Part shown: in pieces, positions 10,300-17,872 of the stretch
Numbering within the stretch: position 1 is the first letter of the stretch
Layout of the letters: the number at the start of each line of letters is the position of its first letter
DNA from: Sneathiella chungangensis
Lineage (GTDB): Bacteria; Pseudomonadota; Alphaproteobacteria; Sneathiellales; Sneathiellaceae
Direction: 5' to 3'
DNA: 64,000 nt
Assembly (NCBI RefSeq): GCF_009882935.1
Contig: NZ_WTVA01000015.1
Coordinates: 310,001-374,000, forward strand
Translations under genes and position numbers: made by a program
Notes under the pieces: generated by a model
What the model saw: the letters and a program-made list of their open reading frames with translations, nothing else
What the model was told of the DNA's origin: nothing
Databases searched by the model: none

Positions 10300-10704
10300 A
10301 TGAACGACGAGAAGAACGCGGCGACCACCAGCATTCGTGTTGATAAATGGTTATGGTACGCCCGTTTTTTCAAAAGCCGCTCGCTTGCAGCGAAACTCGT
10401 CCTGTCCAGGAAGCTTCGCGTCAACAGCGTTGTCATCGCCAAGGCAAGCGCTCTAGTGAAGGCCGAGGATGTGCTTACTTTTGCGCAAGGGCGAAATATA
10501 CGCGTGGTGCGCATCCTCGATATCGGCACAAGGAGAGGCCCGGCACCTGAGGCGCAGGCCCTTTATGACGATCTCGCGCCAGTCGACAAACAACAGGCGG
10601 AGACCCGCGCCGATCCTGTCGCCAAACGGGATGCGGGCAGCGGTCGGCCAACAAAAGCGGATCGACGGGCGCTTGACAAATTTCGTTCAAACCCTGAGGA
10701 ATGA
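10300..10704 (+). CDS. S4-domain RNA-binding protein, Hsp15 (HslR) family
   Basis: Basic protein of 134 residues starting with the Hsp15 signature IRVDKWLWYARFFKSRS and an S4 domain through about residue 70 (KLRVNS). Hsp15 binds stalled 50S subunits that carry nascent chains. The C-terminal third is variable and charged, ending in RRALDKFRSNPEE. It lies 3 bases downstream of the helicase stop, so the two are almost certainly one operon. Confidence 0.9.
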   Translation: MNDEKNAATTSIRVDKWLWYARFFKSRSLAAKLVLSRKLRVNSVVIAKASALVKAEDVLTFAQGRNIRVVRILDIGTRRGPAPEAQALYDDLAPVDKQQAETRADPVAKRDAGSGRPTKADRRALDKFRSNPEE

Positions 10705-10731
10705 GGACGCGTCTTCAAAAAGGAAAAATCA

Positions 10732-11223
10732 GTGACCGGCCATAAAAAATTTGATGAATTTATCACAGCCTGGGATTCGGACGGCACAGGTTACTTCAAG
10801 GTTGCCCGGATATTCCTGGATGAAACCCGCGATGCCAAAAAGCTGGAAGCGGCGGCCAAAAAAGCCGCGCGGGATATCGAAGCGGAGGTCATGTACGCCT
10901 GGGACCTGAATAAACCGAAGAGCGACGCCTGGTGGCTTGGATGGGGTGGCTACGACCTGGAGGAAGACATTCCCTTTTTTGCCGCGATGGCGAAACCCGA
11001 AGTAAAAGACAAAATCCAGGCATTCGATCCGAAAGATAATGAATTTGAATGCAGTACGCTGGAAGAATACAAGGAAATGCTGTTCAACGCCTATGATGAG
11101 GAATTGACGGCAGCGGAACTTATTCTCGGCTTTAAAGACTGGGTGCAGTCTCTCGACGGTCAGGCGCAGAACGCTTTGCTGAAAGACCTGAAAAGCTGGC
11201 TGAAAAATGCGAATGAAAAATAA
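10732..11223 (+). CDS. Conserved-looking acidic protein of unknown function
   Basis: A 163-residue protein that I do not recognise. It starts at GTG 10732 behind an AAAAAGGA-like ribosome binding site. It is rich in acidic residues and Lys, with a notable Trp cluster (DAWWLGWGGYD, about residues 63-73). It has no signal peptide, membrane segment or cysteine motif; a single cysteine lies near residue 104. Its position between hslR and the FAH-family gene, with short gaps and the same strand, suggests an operon with those genes but does not give a function. Confidence 0.72.
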   Translation: MTGHKKFDEFITAWDSDGTGYFKVARIFLDETRDAKKLEAAAKKAARDIEAEVMYAWDLNKPKSDAWWLGWGGYDLEEDIPFFAAMAKPEVKDKIQAFDPKDNEFECSTLEEYKEMLFNAYDEELTAAELILGFKDWVQSLDGQAQNALLKDLKSWLKNANEK

Positions 11224-11246
11224 CCATATCTGGAGACCTTCCCGGC

Positions 11247-11933
11247 ATGTCCTATGTAGTTGATCCCATTGAAACCCCTTCCGTCGCCGTGAAGGGAAGC
11301 GATAAACGGTTTCCGGTCCGGCGAATATTTTGCGTTGGCCGCAATTATGCGGAACATACGCGGGAAATGGGCGGCGATCCGTCGCGGGAAGCGCCTTTTT
11401 TCTTCACGAAACCGGCGGATGCGGTGGTTGAGAGTGGAACCCGGATGGCTTTTCCGAAGCTGACGAAAGATCTCCATCATGAGGTCGAATTGGTTGTGGC
11501 GATCGGCAAGGGCGGCGAGAATATCAAGAAGGAGGAGGCCAAGGCCCATATCTATGGCTATGCCGTCGGCATCGATCTCACCCGCCGCGATCTTCAACAG
11601 GCAGCGAAAGAAAAAGGCCGGCCATGGGATAGCGGCAAGGCATTCGATCAGTCCGCCCCCTGCGGCGCGATAACGCCGGCGGCCGGTGCCGCGAATATTG
11701 AACAGGCCAAGATCTGGCTGACCGTCAACGGCGTAATCCGGCAATCCGCGACGACCGCCGATCTTATCTGGTCAATCGAGGAAATCATTGAAACTCTGTC
11801 ACAATCTTTCCGCCTGGCGCCAGGAGATCTGATCTACACGGGCACCCCCGCGGGCGTCGGCCCTCTTGTTGCCGGAGATGTCGTTGTCGGCAGCCTGGAG
11901 GGGCTGTCGTCAGTTGAAGTCACCCTAATTTGA
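11247..11933 (+). CDS. Fumarylacetoacetate hydrolase-family protein (FAHD1-like)
   Basis: Single-domain FAH-fold enzyme of 228 residues. The active-site opening GRNYAEHTREMG, the metal-site HHEVELVVAIG and the C-terminal GDLIYTGTPAGVGP are typical of the FAHD1/YcgM branch, which acts as acylpyruvate hydrolase or oxaloacetate decarboxylase. The long fumarylacetoacetase N-terminal domain is absent. It starts 23 bases after the unknown gene at 10732. Substrate cannot be set from sequence alone. Confidence 0.88.
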   Translation: MSYVVDPIETPSVAVKGSDKRFPVRRIFCVGRNYAEHTREMGGDPSREAPFFFTKPADAVVESGTRMAFPKLTKDLHHEVELVVAIGKGGENIKKEEAKAHIYGYAVGIDLTRRDLQQAAKEKGRPWDSGKAFDQSAPCGAITPAAGAANIEQAKIWLTVNGVIRQSATTADLIWSIEEIIETLSQSFRLAPGDLIYTGTPAGVGPLVAGDVVVGSLEGLSSVEVTLI

Positions 11934-12058
11934 CGCTTTATGCGCCGTCGACATAAAAAGCCTTTGATTAATGAGGCCGCCACGTTACATCGACATTAGG
12001 GTACGGATTGAGCGGGAATTTCCGCCAATAAAGAACATGATAAATTGACAGGTGATGA

Positions 12059-12418
12059 ATGCGATATTCATACAAACTAGCAATATGTGGAACCATCTTC
12101 TTCGCTGCTTCGTCCTGTTTCGGAAATCCGGATTATCTGCCGAGCCGGATAGCGGCATACGGACCGGAAGACTGCAAACCGGTCGTTGAGCAGGAGATCG
12201 ACCGCCTGCACATAGACCGCCAAAAAATAACGAAAATCGATTATATCACCTTCTATATTTCTGACAGCGAATCCGGAAACGAATATAATTATCAGGGCTG
12301 GATAAATTTCAATAACTGCACGGGAAATTATGTCGTCAACATGAACAAATCCTGTCAGATTTTATCAGAATATCCCATGGGCAGCTGTCGTCTGGAGGAT
12401 GTTCTCGCCAAGAAATAA
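12059..12418 (+). CDS. Small exported protein, possible lipoprotein
   Basis: A 119-residue protein of no recognised family. The N-terminus has a positively charged start, a hydrophobic stretch and AASSC, a weak lipobox (the -3 residue is Ala rather than Leu). Further cysteines in the mature part could form disulfides. The mature part is Tyr/Asn-rich (SGNEYNYQGWINFNNCTGNY) and probably folds as a small beta-rich periplasmic domain. A GGTGATGA sequence precedes the start. It stands alone between the FAH gene and the AT-rich region at 12419. Confidence 0.68.
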   Translation: MRYSYKLAICGTIFFAASSCFGNPDYLPSRIAAYGPEDCKPVVEQEIDRLHIDRQKITKIDYITFYISDSESGNEYNYQGWINFNNCTGNYVVNMNKSCQILSEYPMGSCRLEDVLAKK

Positions 12419-12740
12419 TGCGATTCTCCATAAGTTATCTGACCCCGCATAAATGATTCGCGTTAACCATAACTATATGAATAAGTTAGATATTTTTATT
12501 GATTGCTCAATAAAACAGCAATTTCTTGGTTAATAAACGTGCCCTTTTTGCTGCCCTGCCGATTTCGCGAATAAATTATCGATATTTTACGCGAAATTAA
12601 CCATAAAATTTAGTTTTTCGGTGGTTTTGACCCGTTTTTCCCGTTAAAATATGCGACGCAATTTAAAAATTTTTCTTCGCGGTTAAACAGACCGGAATTG
12701 CATCCAATCACTCGAGGATGGGACGGAAAAAGCGCATCAG
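12419..12740. promoter_or_regulatory. AT-rich region with CtrA-like and GANTC sites
   Basis: This 322-base stretch has no gene and is markedly AT-rich. TTAACCAT occurs twice (12463-12470 and 12597-12604), a third half-site (TTAACC on the minus strand) is near 12529-12534, and GATTC (GANTC, the CcrM methylation site) is at 12422-12426 and 12455-12459. TTAACCAT is a known minor form of the alphaproteobacterial CtrA motif. I infer a cell-cycle-controlled promoter for the gene at 12741. No DnaA box or origin-like iteron was seen. Confidence 0.45.
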
Positions 12741-13454
12741 ATGAGTTTCGCTCGGCATCACCGTGAAAAACCCCTCTTCAGCCACACCGATATCGTTTCG
12801 GCGCGGGAACGGGCACTCGTGGCAGAGAACCGGCAACTGCGTGAGAAGAACAAGCGCCTGAAGGACGCGATGCTGACCCTCGTCGAGCGTATTGAAACGC
12901 AGCTTCCTTACCTGAAGGAGCAGTCCCAGAGTTTCGAACAGCCGAAACATCGCGCGCGCGACAGGGACAGCGCCCGCGACAAGGCATATCGGGAACGTTT
13001 TCGCCGGTATCGCGCGGCCACACCTCCGAAAATGGAGGTCTATGAGACCTTTCATGAGCCCATTGAATTTGGCGAACCGGCCCCGGAAATGCGGTTCGGG
13101 ACGACCAGCCAAAGAACCGATGCGAAAGCGGCGGAAGACGACAGTACCGTATCTCATGAGTATTTCATCTCCCCGGAACTTGCGCCTGAGGAAATCGATA
13201 TTCTAAAGTCACCAACGCGGGACCGTCGGCGCCAAAATCCGGTTCTGCGGGAAACGGTCGATATAGTAGACCTGCATCCGGCCGACCATTCGGAAGCAGA
13301 CGCGGCGGAACGATATGAGCCGGGCGACACAAGCTTCTCAGACGTGCCCGCCTTTGAGTTCCCTGAAGACGAGCCCGTGGTCGATATTGATTTCGAACGC
13401 AAGGAAAGCTTGCGGGCGGCAATGCGGCGACGGGTAAACCGGCTGCGCTGGTAA
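12741..13454 (+). CDS. Hypothetical protein with N-terminal coiled coil
   Basis: A 237-residue cytoplasmic protein that I do not recognise. Residues about 18-60 form a strongly heptad-like coiled coil (ERALVAENRQLREKNKRLKD). A long, charged, probably disordered middle follows, rich in Glu, Asp and Arg, and it ends in a short basic helix (LRAAMRRRVNRLRW). There is no membrane segment or enzymatic motif. The upstream region carries CtrA-like and GANTC sites, so a cell-cycle or division-scaffold role is possible but unproven. Confidence 0.7.
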   Translation: MSFARHHREKPLFSHTDIVSARERALVAENRQLREKNKRLKDAMLTLVERIETQLPYLKEQSQSFEQPKHRARDRDSARDKAYRERFRRYRAATPPKMEVYETFHEPIEFGEPAPEMRFGTTSQRTDAKAAEDDSTVSHEYFISPELAPEEIDILKSPTRDRRRQNPVLRETVDIVDLHPADHSEADAAERYEPGDTSFSDVPAFEFPEDEPVVDIDFERKESLRAAMRRRVNRLRW

Positions 13455-13528
13455 AAACTCACGGAAACCGTTACGGTTAATGACGCAGCGCCGCGTCACT
13501 ACCGGTTTCAATAATCTGAAAAAAGCGA

Positions 13529-14218
13529 ATGCCTTTACTTGCAGAACGTCAACTAGATAACCCGCTGCCAATTCTCTACAGTTTCCGTAGATGTCCATAT
13601 GCCATGCGGGCCCGCATGGCGATTTCCTATTCAGGGTCCACAGTCGAGCTTCGTGACATACTTTTAAGGGATAAACCGGCCGAGATGATTGCGGCAAGTC
13701 CGAAAGCCACTGTCCCCGTCCTGGAACTGCCGGACGGAGAGGTTTTGGACGAAAGTCTGGACATTATGCTCTGGGCATTAGAACGTCATGACCCGGAGGG
13801 TTGGCTACCTGAAGAGACGAGTGCGCGCGATGAAATATTCTCGCTTATCGCGGATAACGATGGCCCGTTCAAAATGAGCCTCGATCGCTACAAATATCAT
13901 GTTCGGTTCCCCGAAAATACCCGCGAAAAATACCGCGAAGACGGGGAAATATTTCTCGGAAAGTTGGATCGGAAACTTGGCAGGCAGGCATATCTTTTGT
14001 CCGAAAAAATCACGCTCGCGGATATGGCCATATTTCCTTTCATACGGCAATTCGCGAATGTCGATGCGGATTGGTTTGCCGCCGCTCCTTTTCCAAATCT
14101 TCGGCGCTGGCTCGATGGAATCCTCACCTCCCAACGGTTTCGTGAAATTATGATTAAACGCCCCCTCTGGACCCCCGGATCAACAGCAGAGATATTCCCG
14201 AAATCCGATGGACGCTAG
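13529..14218 (+). CDS. Glutathione S-transferase-family protein
   Basis: A 229-residue protein with a thioredoxin-like N-terminal domain carrying RRCPYAMRARM (CPYA, a redox-type GST/glutaredoxin-like motif) and ATVPVLELPDGEVLDES, the glutathione-contact cis-Pro and Glu-Ser region. An all-helical C-terminal domain follows. CPYA suggests an omega/beta-like thiol-transferase rather than a Tyr/Ser-GST. The end overlaps the next gene by 11 bases. Confidence 0.86.
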   Translation: MPLLAERQLDNPLPILYSFRRCPYAMRARMAISYSGSTVELRDILLRDKPAEMIAASPKATVPVLELPDGEVLDESLDIMLWALERHDPEGWLPEETSARDEIFSLIADNDGPFKMSLDRYKYHVRFPENTREKYREDGEIFLGKLDRKLGRQAYLLSEKITLADMAIFPFIRQFANVDADWFAAAPFPNLRRWLDGILTSQRFREIMIKRPLWTPGSTAEIFPKSDGR

Positions 14219-14705
14219 GTATTTCGAGAAATCCGGGGCTGATTTTAGTCCCTGCGGCACCTATCGTTACCGGCTCTGGCGGCGCTGGCAGGAGGGGCCA
14301 ACCGTTGCGTTTATCATGCTCAACCCGTCAACCGCGGATGCGACGCAAAACGATCCGACAATCGAAAGATGTCATCGTCGTGCGGTGACTATGGGGTTTG
14401 CCGCACTCGAGGTGGTCAATATCTTCGCCTATCGCGCGACCGATCCACGCGAGCTTAAGAGCAGCCCTCACCCGATCGGACCAAACAATGACGATTTGCT
14501 TCTTCAGACGGCGAAGAAATCGGATCTGGTGATCTGCGCGTGGGGAGGACATGGCGACCATTTGAACCGCCATCAGGAGGTTCGCCAGCTTCTTAAAAAA
14601 CATGGTATAAAGCCGCATGTCCTTTCTCTCACCGCGAAGGGACTTCCGGGACATCCACTATACCTGCCCTATTCACGACAGCCGGTGCTATGGGCGGACT
14701 TCTAA
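14208..14705 (+). CDS. DUF1643-family protein
   Basis: A 165-residue protein with the characteristic DUF1643 features: YRYRLWRRW near the start, AFIMLNPSTADATQNDPTI, VVNIFAYRATDP and ICAWGGHG. Function is unknown for the family. The gene overlaps the GST gene by 11 bases, and thymidine kinase follows after 13 bases, so it is translated from a three-gene transcript. Confidence 0.87.
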   Translation: MDARYFEKSGADFSPCGTYRYRLWRRWQEGPTVAFIMLNPSTADATQNDPTIERCHRRAVTMGFAALEVVNIFAYRATDPRELKSSPHPIGPNNDDLLLQTAKKSDLVICAWGGHGDHLNRHQEVRQLLKKHGIKPHVLSLTAKGLPGHPLYLPYSRQPVLWADF

Positions 14706-14718
14706 ATTCGAGAGATGA

Positions 14719-15297
14719 ATGGCCAAGCTGTACTTCAATTATTCCACCATGAATGCCGGTAAGTCGACGACGCTCCTGCAATCAAGCTTTAATTATCAGG
14801 AACGGGGGATGAGACCATTCCTGTTTACCGCCGCCCTGGATGACAGATACGGCGTGGGCAAGATTGCTTCGCGTATCGGATTGCAGGCGGACGCCAGTTT
14901 GTTCACGCCGCAAACGGATCTGTTAAAAGCAGTGGAGGAAGAGCTCGAAACGGGGCCCGTCGACTGCGTTATGGTGGACGAGGCGCAGTTCCTGACGCGC
15001 GACCAGGTCTTTCAGCTCACCGAGATTACCGACAAGCTGAAGATACCGGTGCTGACCTATGGTCTCAGAACCGATTTTCAGGGTAATCTGTTTGAAGGCA
15101 GCCAGTATTTGCTCGCTTGGGCGGACGAGCTTCGCGAACTAAAAACCATCTGTCATTGCGGTAAGAAGGCCACCATGGTGATACGGGTCGACGCCGATGG
15201 GAAACCCGCGAAGGAAGGGGCTCAGAAGGAAATCGGCGGCAACGACCGCTATATCGCGCTCTGTCGCCTGCATTTCAAGGAATCGGTCTACTCATAA
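14719..15297 (+). CDS. tdk: Thymidine kinase
   Basis: Type II thymidine kinase of 192 residues that phosphorylates deoxythymidine for nucleotide salvage. Visible features are the P-loop [11 protein letters not shown] near residue 11, the DEAQF motif at the catalytic Glu, YGLRTDFQG in the lasso region, and a partial zinc-binding set (CHCGKKA, CRLHF). It is last of the GST-DUF1643-tdk group; together with cdd at 2345 it gives the window two pyrimidine salvage genes. Confidence 0.94.
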   Translation: MAKLYFNYSTMNAGKSTTLLQSSFNYQERGMRPFLFTAALDDRYGVGKIASRIGLQADASLFTPQTDLLKAVEEELETGPVDCVMVDEAQFLTRDQVFQLTEITDKLKIPVLTYGLRTDFQGNLFEGSQYLLAWADELRELKTICHCGKKATMVIRVDADGKPAKEGAQKEIGGNDRYIALCRLHFKESVYS

Positions 15298-15331
15298 AAA
15301 AAGCCGGAAACACCCTCGGCATTTCCGGCAA
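15296..15331 (-). terminator. Rho-independent terminator for the leftward acyl-CoA dehydrogenase operon
   Basis: GCCGGAAA (15303-15310) pairs with TTTCCGGC (15322-15329). Read leftward, the hairpin is followed by a run of seven T (complement of the A-run at 15296-15302). On the plus strand the bases after the stem are A-rich, so it serves mainly the leftward transcript. Confidence 0.8.
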
Positions 15332-15354
15332 AAATCTACGTCGCGGGCTCACAT

Positions 15355-16491
15355 TTACGACGTCAGGGCGGCATATTTCTTGAAGTGGTGATCGGTGTTG
15401 CCGAACAACATTTCAATGGTCGTCAACCGCTTGAAGTAATGACCGATAGAATATTCGTCGGTCATGCCCATGCCGCCATGCAGCTGGATCGATTGCTGGC
15501 CGATAAATTTCGCGGCCTTGCCAACCTGCGCCTTTGCTGCCGCAACGGCCTTGCGCTTTTCGGTTTCGTCATCCATCTCCAGCTTCATCGCAACCATGTC
15601 CGACATGGATTTGGACTGCTCCGCCTCCATATACATATCGACCATGCGATGCTGGAGAACCTGGAACTTGCCGATCGGTATGCCGAACTGCTTGCGCTCT
15701 TTCATATACTCATTGGTGATATGATTGGCGGCCTGCATAGCGCCGACAGCCTCCGCACAAAGAGCCGAAATCGTGCGATCAACGACTTTCTCAATTACCG
15801 GGTATGCTTTACCCTCCTCACCGAGAAGCGCATCGGCGCCGACTTTGACATTTTTTAGCATGATATCGGCGGCGCGCTGCCCGTCGATCGTCCGATAGTC
15901 CCGGCGCGTTAGGCCGGCGGTATTATTGTCGACGATAAAAAGCGAGATCCCGGCTTCATCACGGGAACCGCCACTGGTGCGGGCAGACACGATTATCTTG
16001 TCCGCTGTCGTGCCATGATAGACAACCGCCTTGTGACCGTTCAGCACATAACCGTCACCGGATTTGGCGGCACTTGTCTCCACGTCGTTAAGATCGAAGC
16101 GTGATTGCGCCTCCGCATAGGCAAAGGCGAGCATCATCTTGCCTTCGATAACTTCCGGTATGATCGCTTCGACCTGCGCCTCATTGCCGGCTTCCGCAAT
16201 TAGGCCACCGCATAATATGACGGTTGTCAGAAATGGCTCCAGCACCAGGCCACGACCCATGCTCTCCATCATGATCGCCGTCTCAATGGCCGTACCGCCA
16301 AAACCGCCGACGTCTTCGGAAAACGGTAATCCGAGCCAGCCAAGCTCCGCCATTTGTTTCCAGTGGTCCCGGCTGAAGCCAAGCTCCGTATCGGCAAGTT
16401 TCGCCCTTGCCTCAGCGGAGTAGTTGTCTTTCACGAACCGTTCGACGCTGTCTTTGAGCAGGTTTTGCTCATCAGAAAGTTCAAAATCCAT
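15355..16491 (-). CDS. Acyl-CoA dehydrogenase, PimD-like small subunit
   Basis: FAD-dependent acyl-CoA dehydrogenase homologue of 378 residues; ATG 16491 (MDFELSDEQ) is chosen over the longer frame to 16563. The C-terminal signature is IQLHGGMGMTDEYSIGHYFKR and then LFGNTDHH, where the usual YEGTNE with the catalytic Glu would be. Such divergent chains pair with a second subunit in heteromeric dehydrogenases (pimeloyl-CoA dehydrogenase PimCD, steroid ChsE4-ChsE5 type). It lies 13 bases downstream of its likely partner, in the same operon. Substrate probably a dicarboxylic, cyclic or otherwise bulky acyl-CoA (inference). Confidence 0.85.
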   Translation of the reverse strand: MDFELSDEQNLLKDSVERFVKDNYSAEARAKLADTELGFSRDHWKQMAELGWLGLPFSEDVGGFGGTAIETAIMMESMGRGLVLEPFLTTVILCGGLIAEAGNEAQVEAIIPEVIEGKMMLAFAYAEAQSRFDLNDVETSAAKSGDGYVLNGHKAVVYHGTTADKIIVSARTSGGSRDEAGISLFIVDNNTAGLTRRDYRTIDGQRAADIMLKNVKVGADALLGEEGKAYPVIEKVVDRTISALCAEAVGAMQAANHITNEYMKERKQFGIPIGKFQVLQHRMVDMYMEAEQSKSMSDMVAMKLEMDDETEKRKAVAAAKAQVGKAAKFIGQQSIQLHGGMGMTDEYSIGHYFKRLTTIEMLFGNTDHHFKKYAALTS

Positions 16492-16504
16492 CTTATTGTT
16501 ATCC

Positions 16505-17701
16505 TTATAATCCCAGAACCATTTTGGAAATGATATTGCGTTGAATTTCATTGCTGCCGCCATAGATGGTTGCAGCTCTCAGGTAAAGATGCTCAGCCAT
16601 AGGACCATGCGCATAATCGGGGCCGACCGGTGCTTCGTTCCGGCCTGCATATGATCTTTCCGGTTCGTACGGCACGCCATACATACCAAGTGATTCAACG
16701 AGGAGCTCCGTCAGACGCTGCTGAATCTCCGACCCCTTGATCTTCAGCAAGGAAGGCTCGGCGGAGAGTTGCTTCCCGCTAGCGATCATGGAAAGATACC
16801 GAAGTTCGGTATATTCCAGCGCCATTAGATCGACCTCTATACGGCTTAGCTTGTTGCTAAAGTCCGAGTCTTCGGCGAGTGGTCGCCCTCCACTGCGTTC
16901 AGCCTTTGCAATCTCTTTCAGTCGTTCAACCTGCCGCTTAGAACGGGCTATACGCGCAATGCCTGTTCGTTCATTTCCCAAAAGAAATTTAGCATAGGTC
17001 CAACCCTTATTTTCTTCGCCAATACGGTTCTTGACCGGCACCCGGACGTCTTCGAAAAAGACTTCGTTGAGGCTGTGCTCCATGTCAAGACCGATAATCG
17101 GCTTGACGGTAATCCCCGGCGTTTTCATGTCGATCAGGAGGAAGGAAATTCCTTCTTGTTGCTTGGCGGAACTATCCGTGCGCACCAGACAGAATATCAT
17201 ATCCGCGAGATGCGCAAAGGAGGTCCAGATTTTCTGCCCGTTGACGATATAATGATCTCCATCACGAACCGCCTTGGTCTGCAGGGAGGCCAGGTCGGAT
17301 CCTGATCCCGGCTCCGAATATCCCTGGCACCACCAATCGTCGGAATTCAGGATACGCGGAAGATAGTAATCCTTCTGCTCCTGATTACCGAAAGTGTAAA
17401 TCACCGGGCCGACCATGCTTACGCCGAAAGGAAGCGCGATCGGCGCGGAGGCGTGCCCGAATTCGTGGGCGGCGATATATTTCTGCGTGATGGTCCAGCC
17501 CGTACCGCCATATTCCTTCGGCCAGTTCGGCGCCATCCATCCTTTTTCATTCAGAATCTTCTGCCACCTGACCTGTCCCTCTTTCGTTGGGTGCAGGCCC
17601 CTGTCGCAACGATCCTTCACATCCGCCGGCAGCGACGTCGCGAGAAATTCACGCACTTCATCGCGAAATGCCAAATCTTCCTTGCTAAATGATAAATCCA
17701 T
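16505..17701 (-). CDS. Acyl-CoA dehydrogenase, PimC-like large subunit
   Basis: A 398-residue acyl-CoA dehydrogenase chain beginning MDLSFSKEDLAFRDEVREFL, with the FAD/substrate region YSEPGSGSDLASLQT, IWTSFAHLAD and the tail ATIYGGSNEIQRNIISK. The position of the MCAD-type catalytic Glu is Gly (YGGSNE), so the base must be elsewhere, as in several heteromeric or long/branched-chain dehydrogenases. The sequence resembles PimC and the large subunits of similar heterotetramers. First gene of a two-gene operon that ends at the 15296-15331 terminator. Confidence 0.86.
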   Translation of the reverse strand: MDLSFSKEDLAFRDEVREFLATSLPADVKDRCDRGLHPTKEGQVRWQKILNEKGWMAPNWPKEYGGTGWTITQKYIAAHEFGHASAPIALPFGVSMVGPVIYTFGNQEQKDYYLPRILNSDDWWCQGYSEPGSGSDLASLQTKAVRDGDHYIVNGQKIWTSFAHLADMIFCLVRTDSSAKQQEGISFLLIDMKTPGITVKPIIGLDMEHSLNEVFFEDVRVPVKNRIGEENKGWTYAKFLLGNERTGIARIARSKRQVERLKEIAKAERSGGRPLAEDSDFSNKLSRIEVDLMALEYTELRYLSMIASGKQLSAEPSLLKIKGSEIQQRLTELLVESLGMYGVPYEPERSYAGRNEAPVGPDYAHGPMAEHLYLRAATIYGGSNEIQRNIISKMVLGL

Positions 17702-17872
17702 CGGGGTTCTCCATTATTTTCATGGGTTTCTTCAGGCCCATTTGCACCCCATGCTAGGACGGGTTTTTCTTCTTGGCAAGCACGCCTTTCACTATGCCCG
17801 CGCAACGCGCACTGAACAAGCATTCCCTTGCGTCAAGCGCCGCTTAAAAGTCTCGAAAAGCAAGCTTTGACG

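Noticed and set aside
12419-12740. Replication origin
   Set aside because: AT-rich with GANTC and CtrA-like sites, but no DnaA boxes, no iterons and no dnaA, parAB or hemE neighbours.
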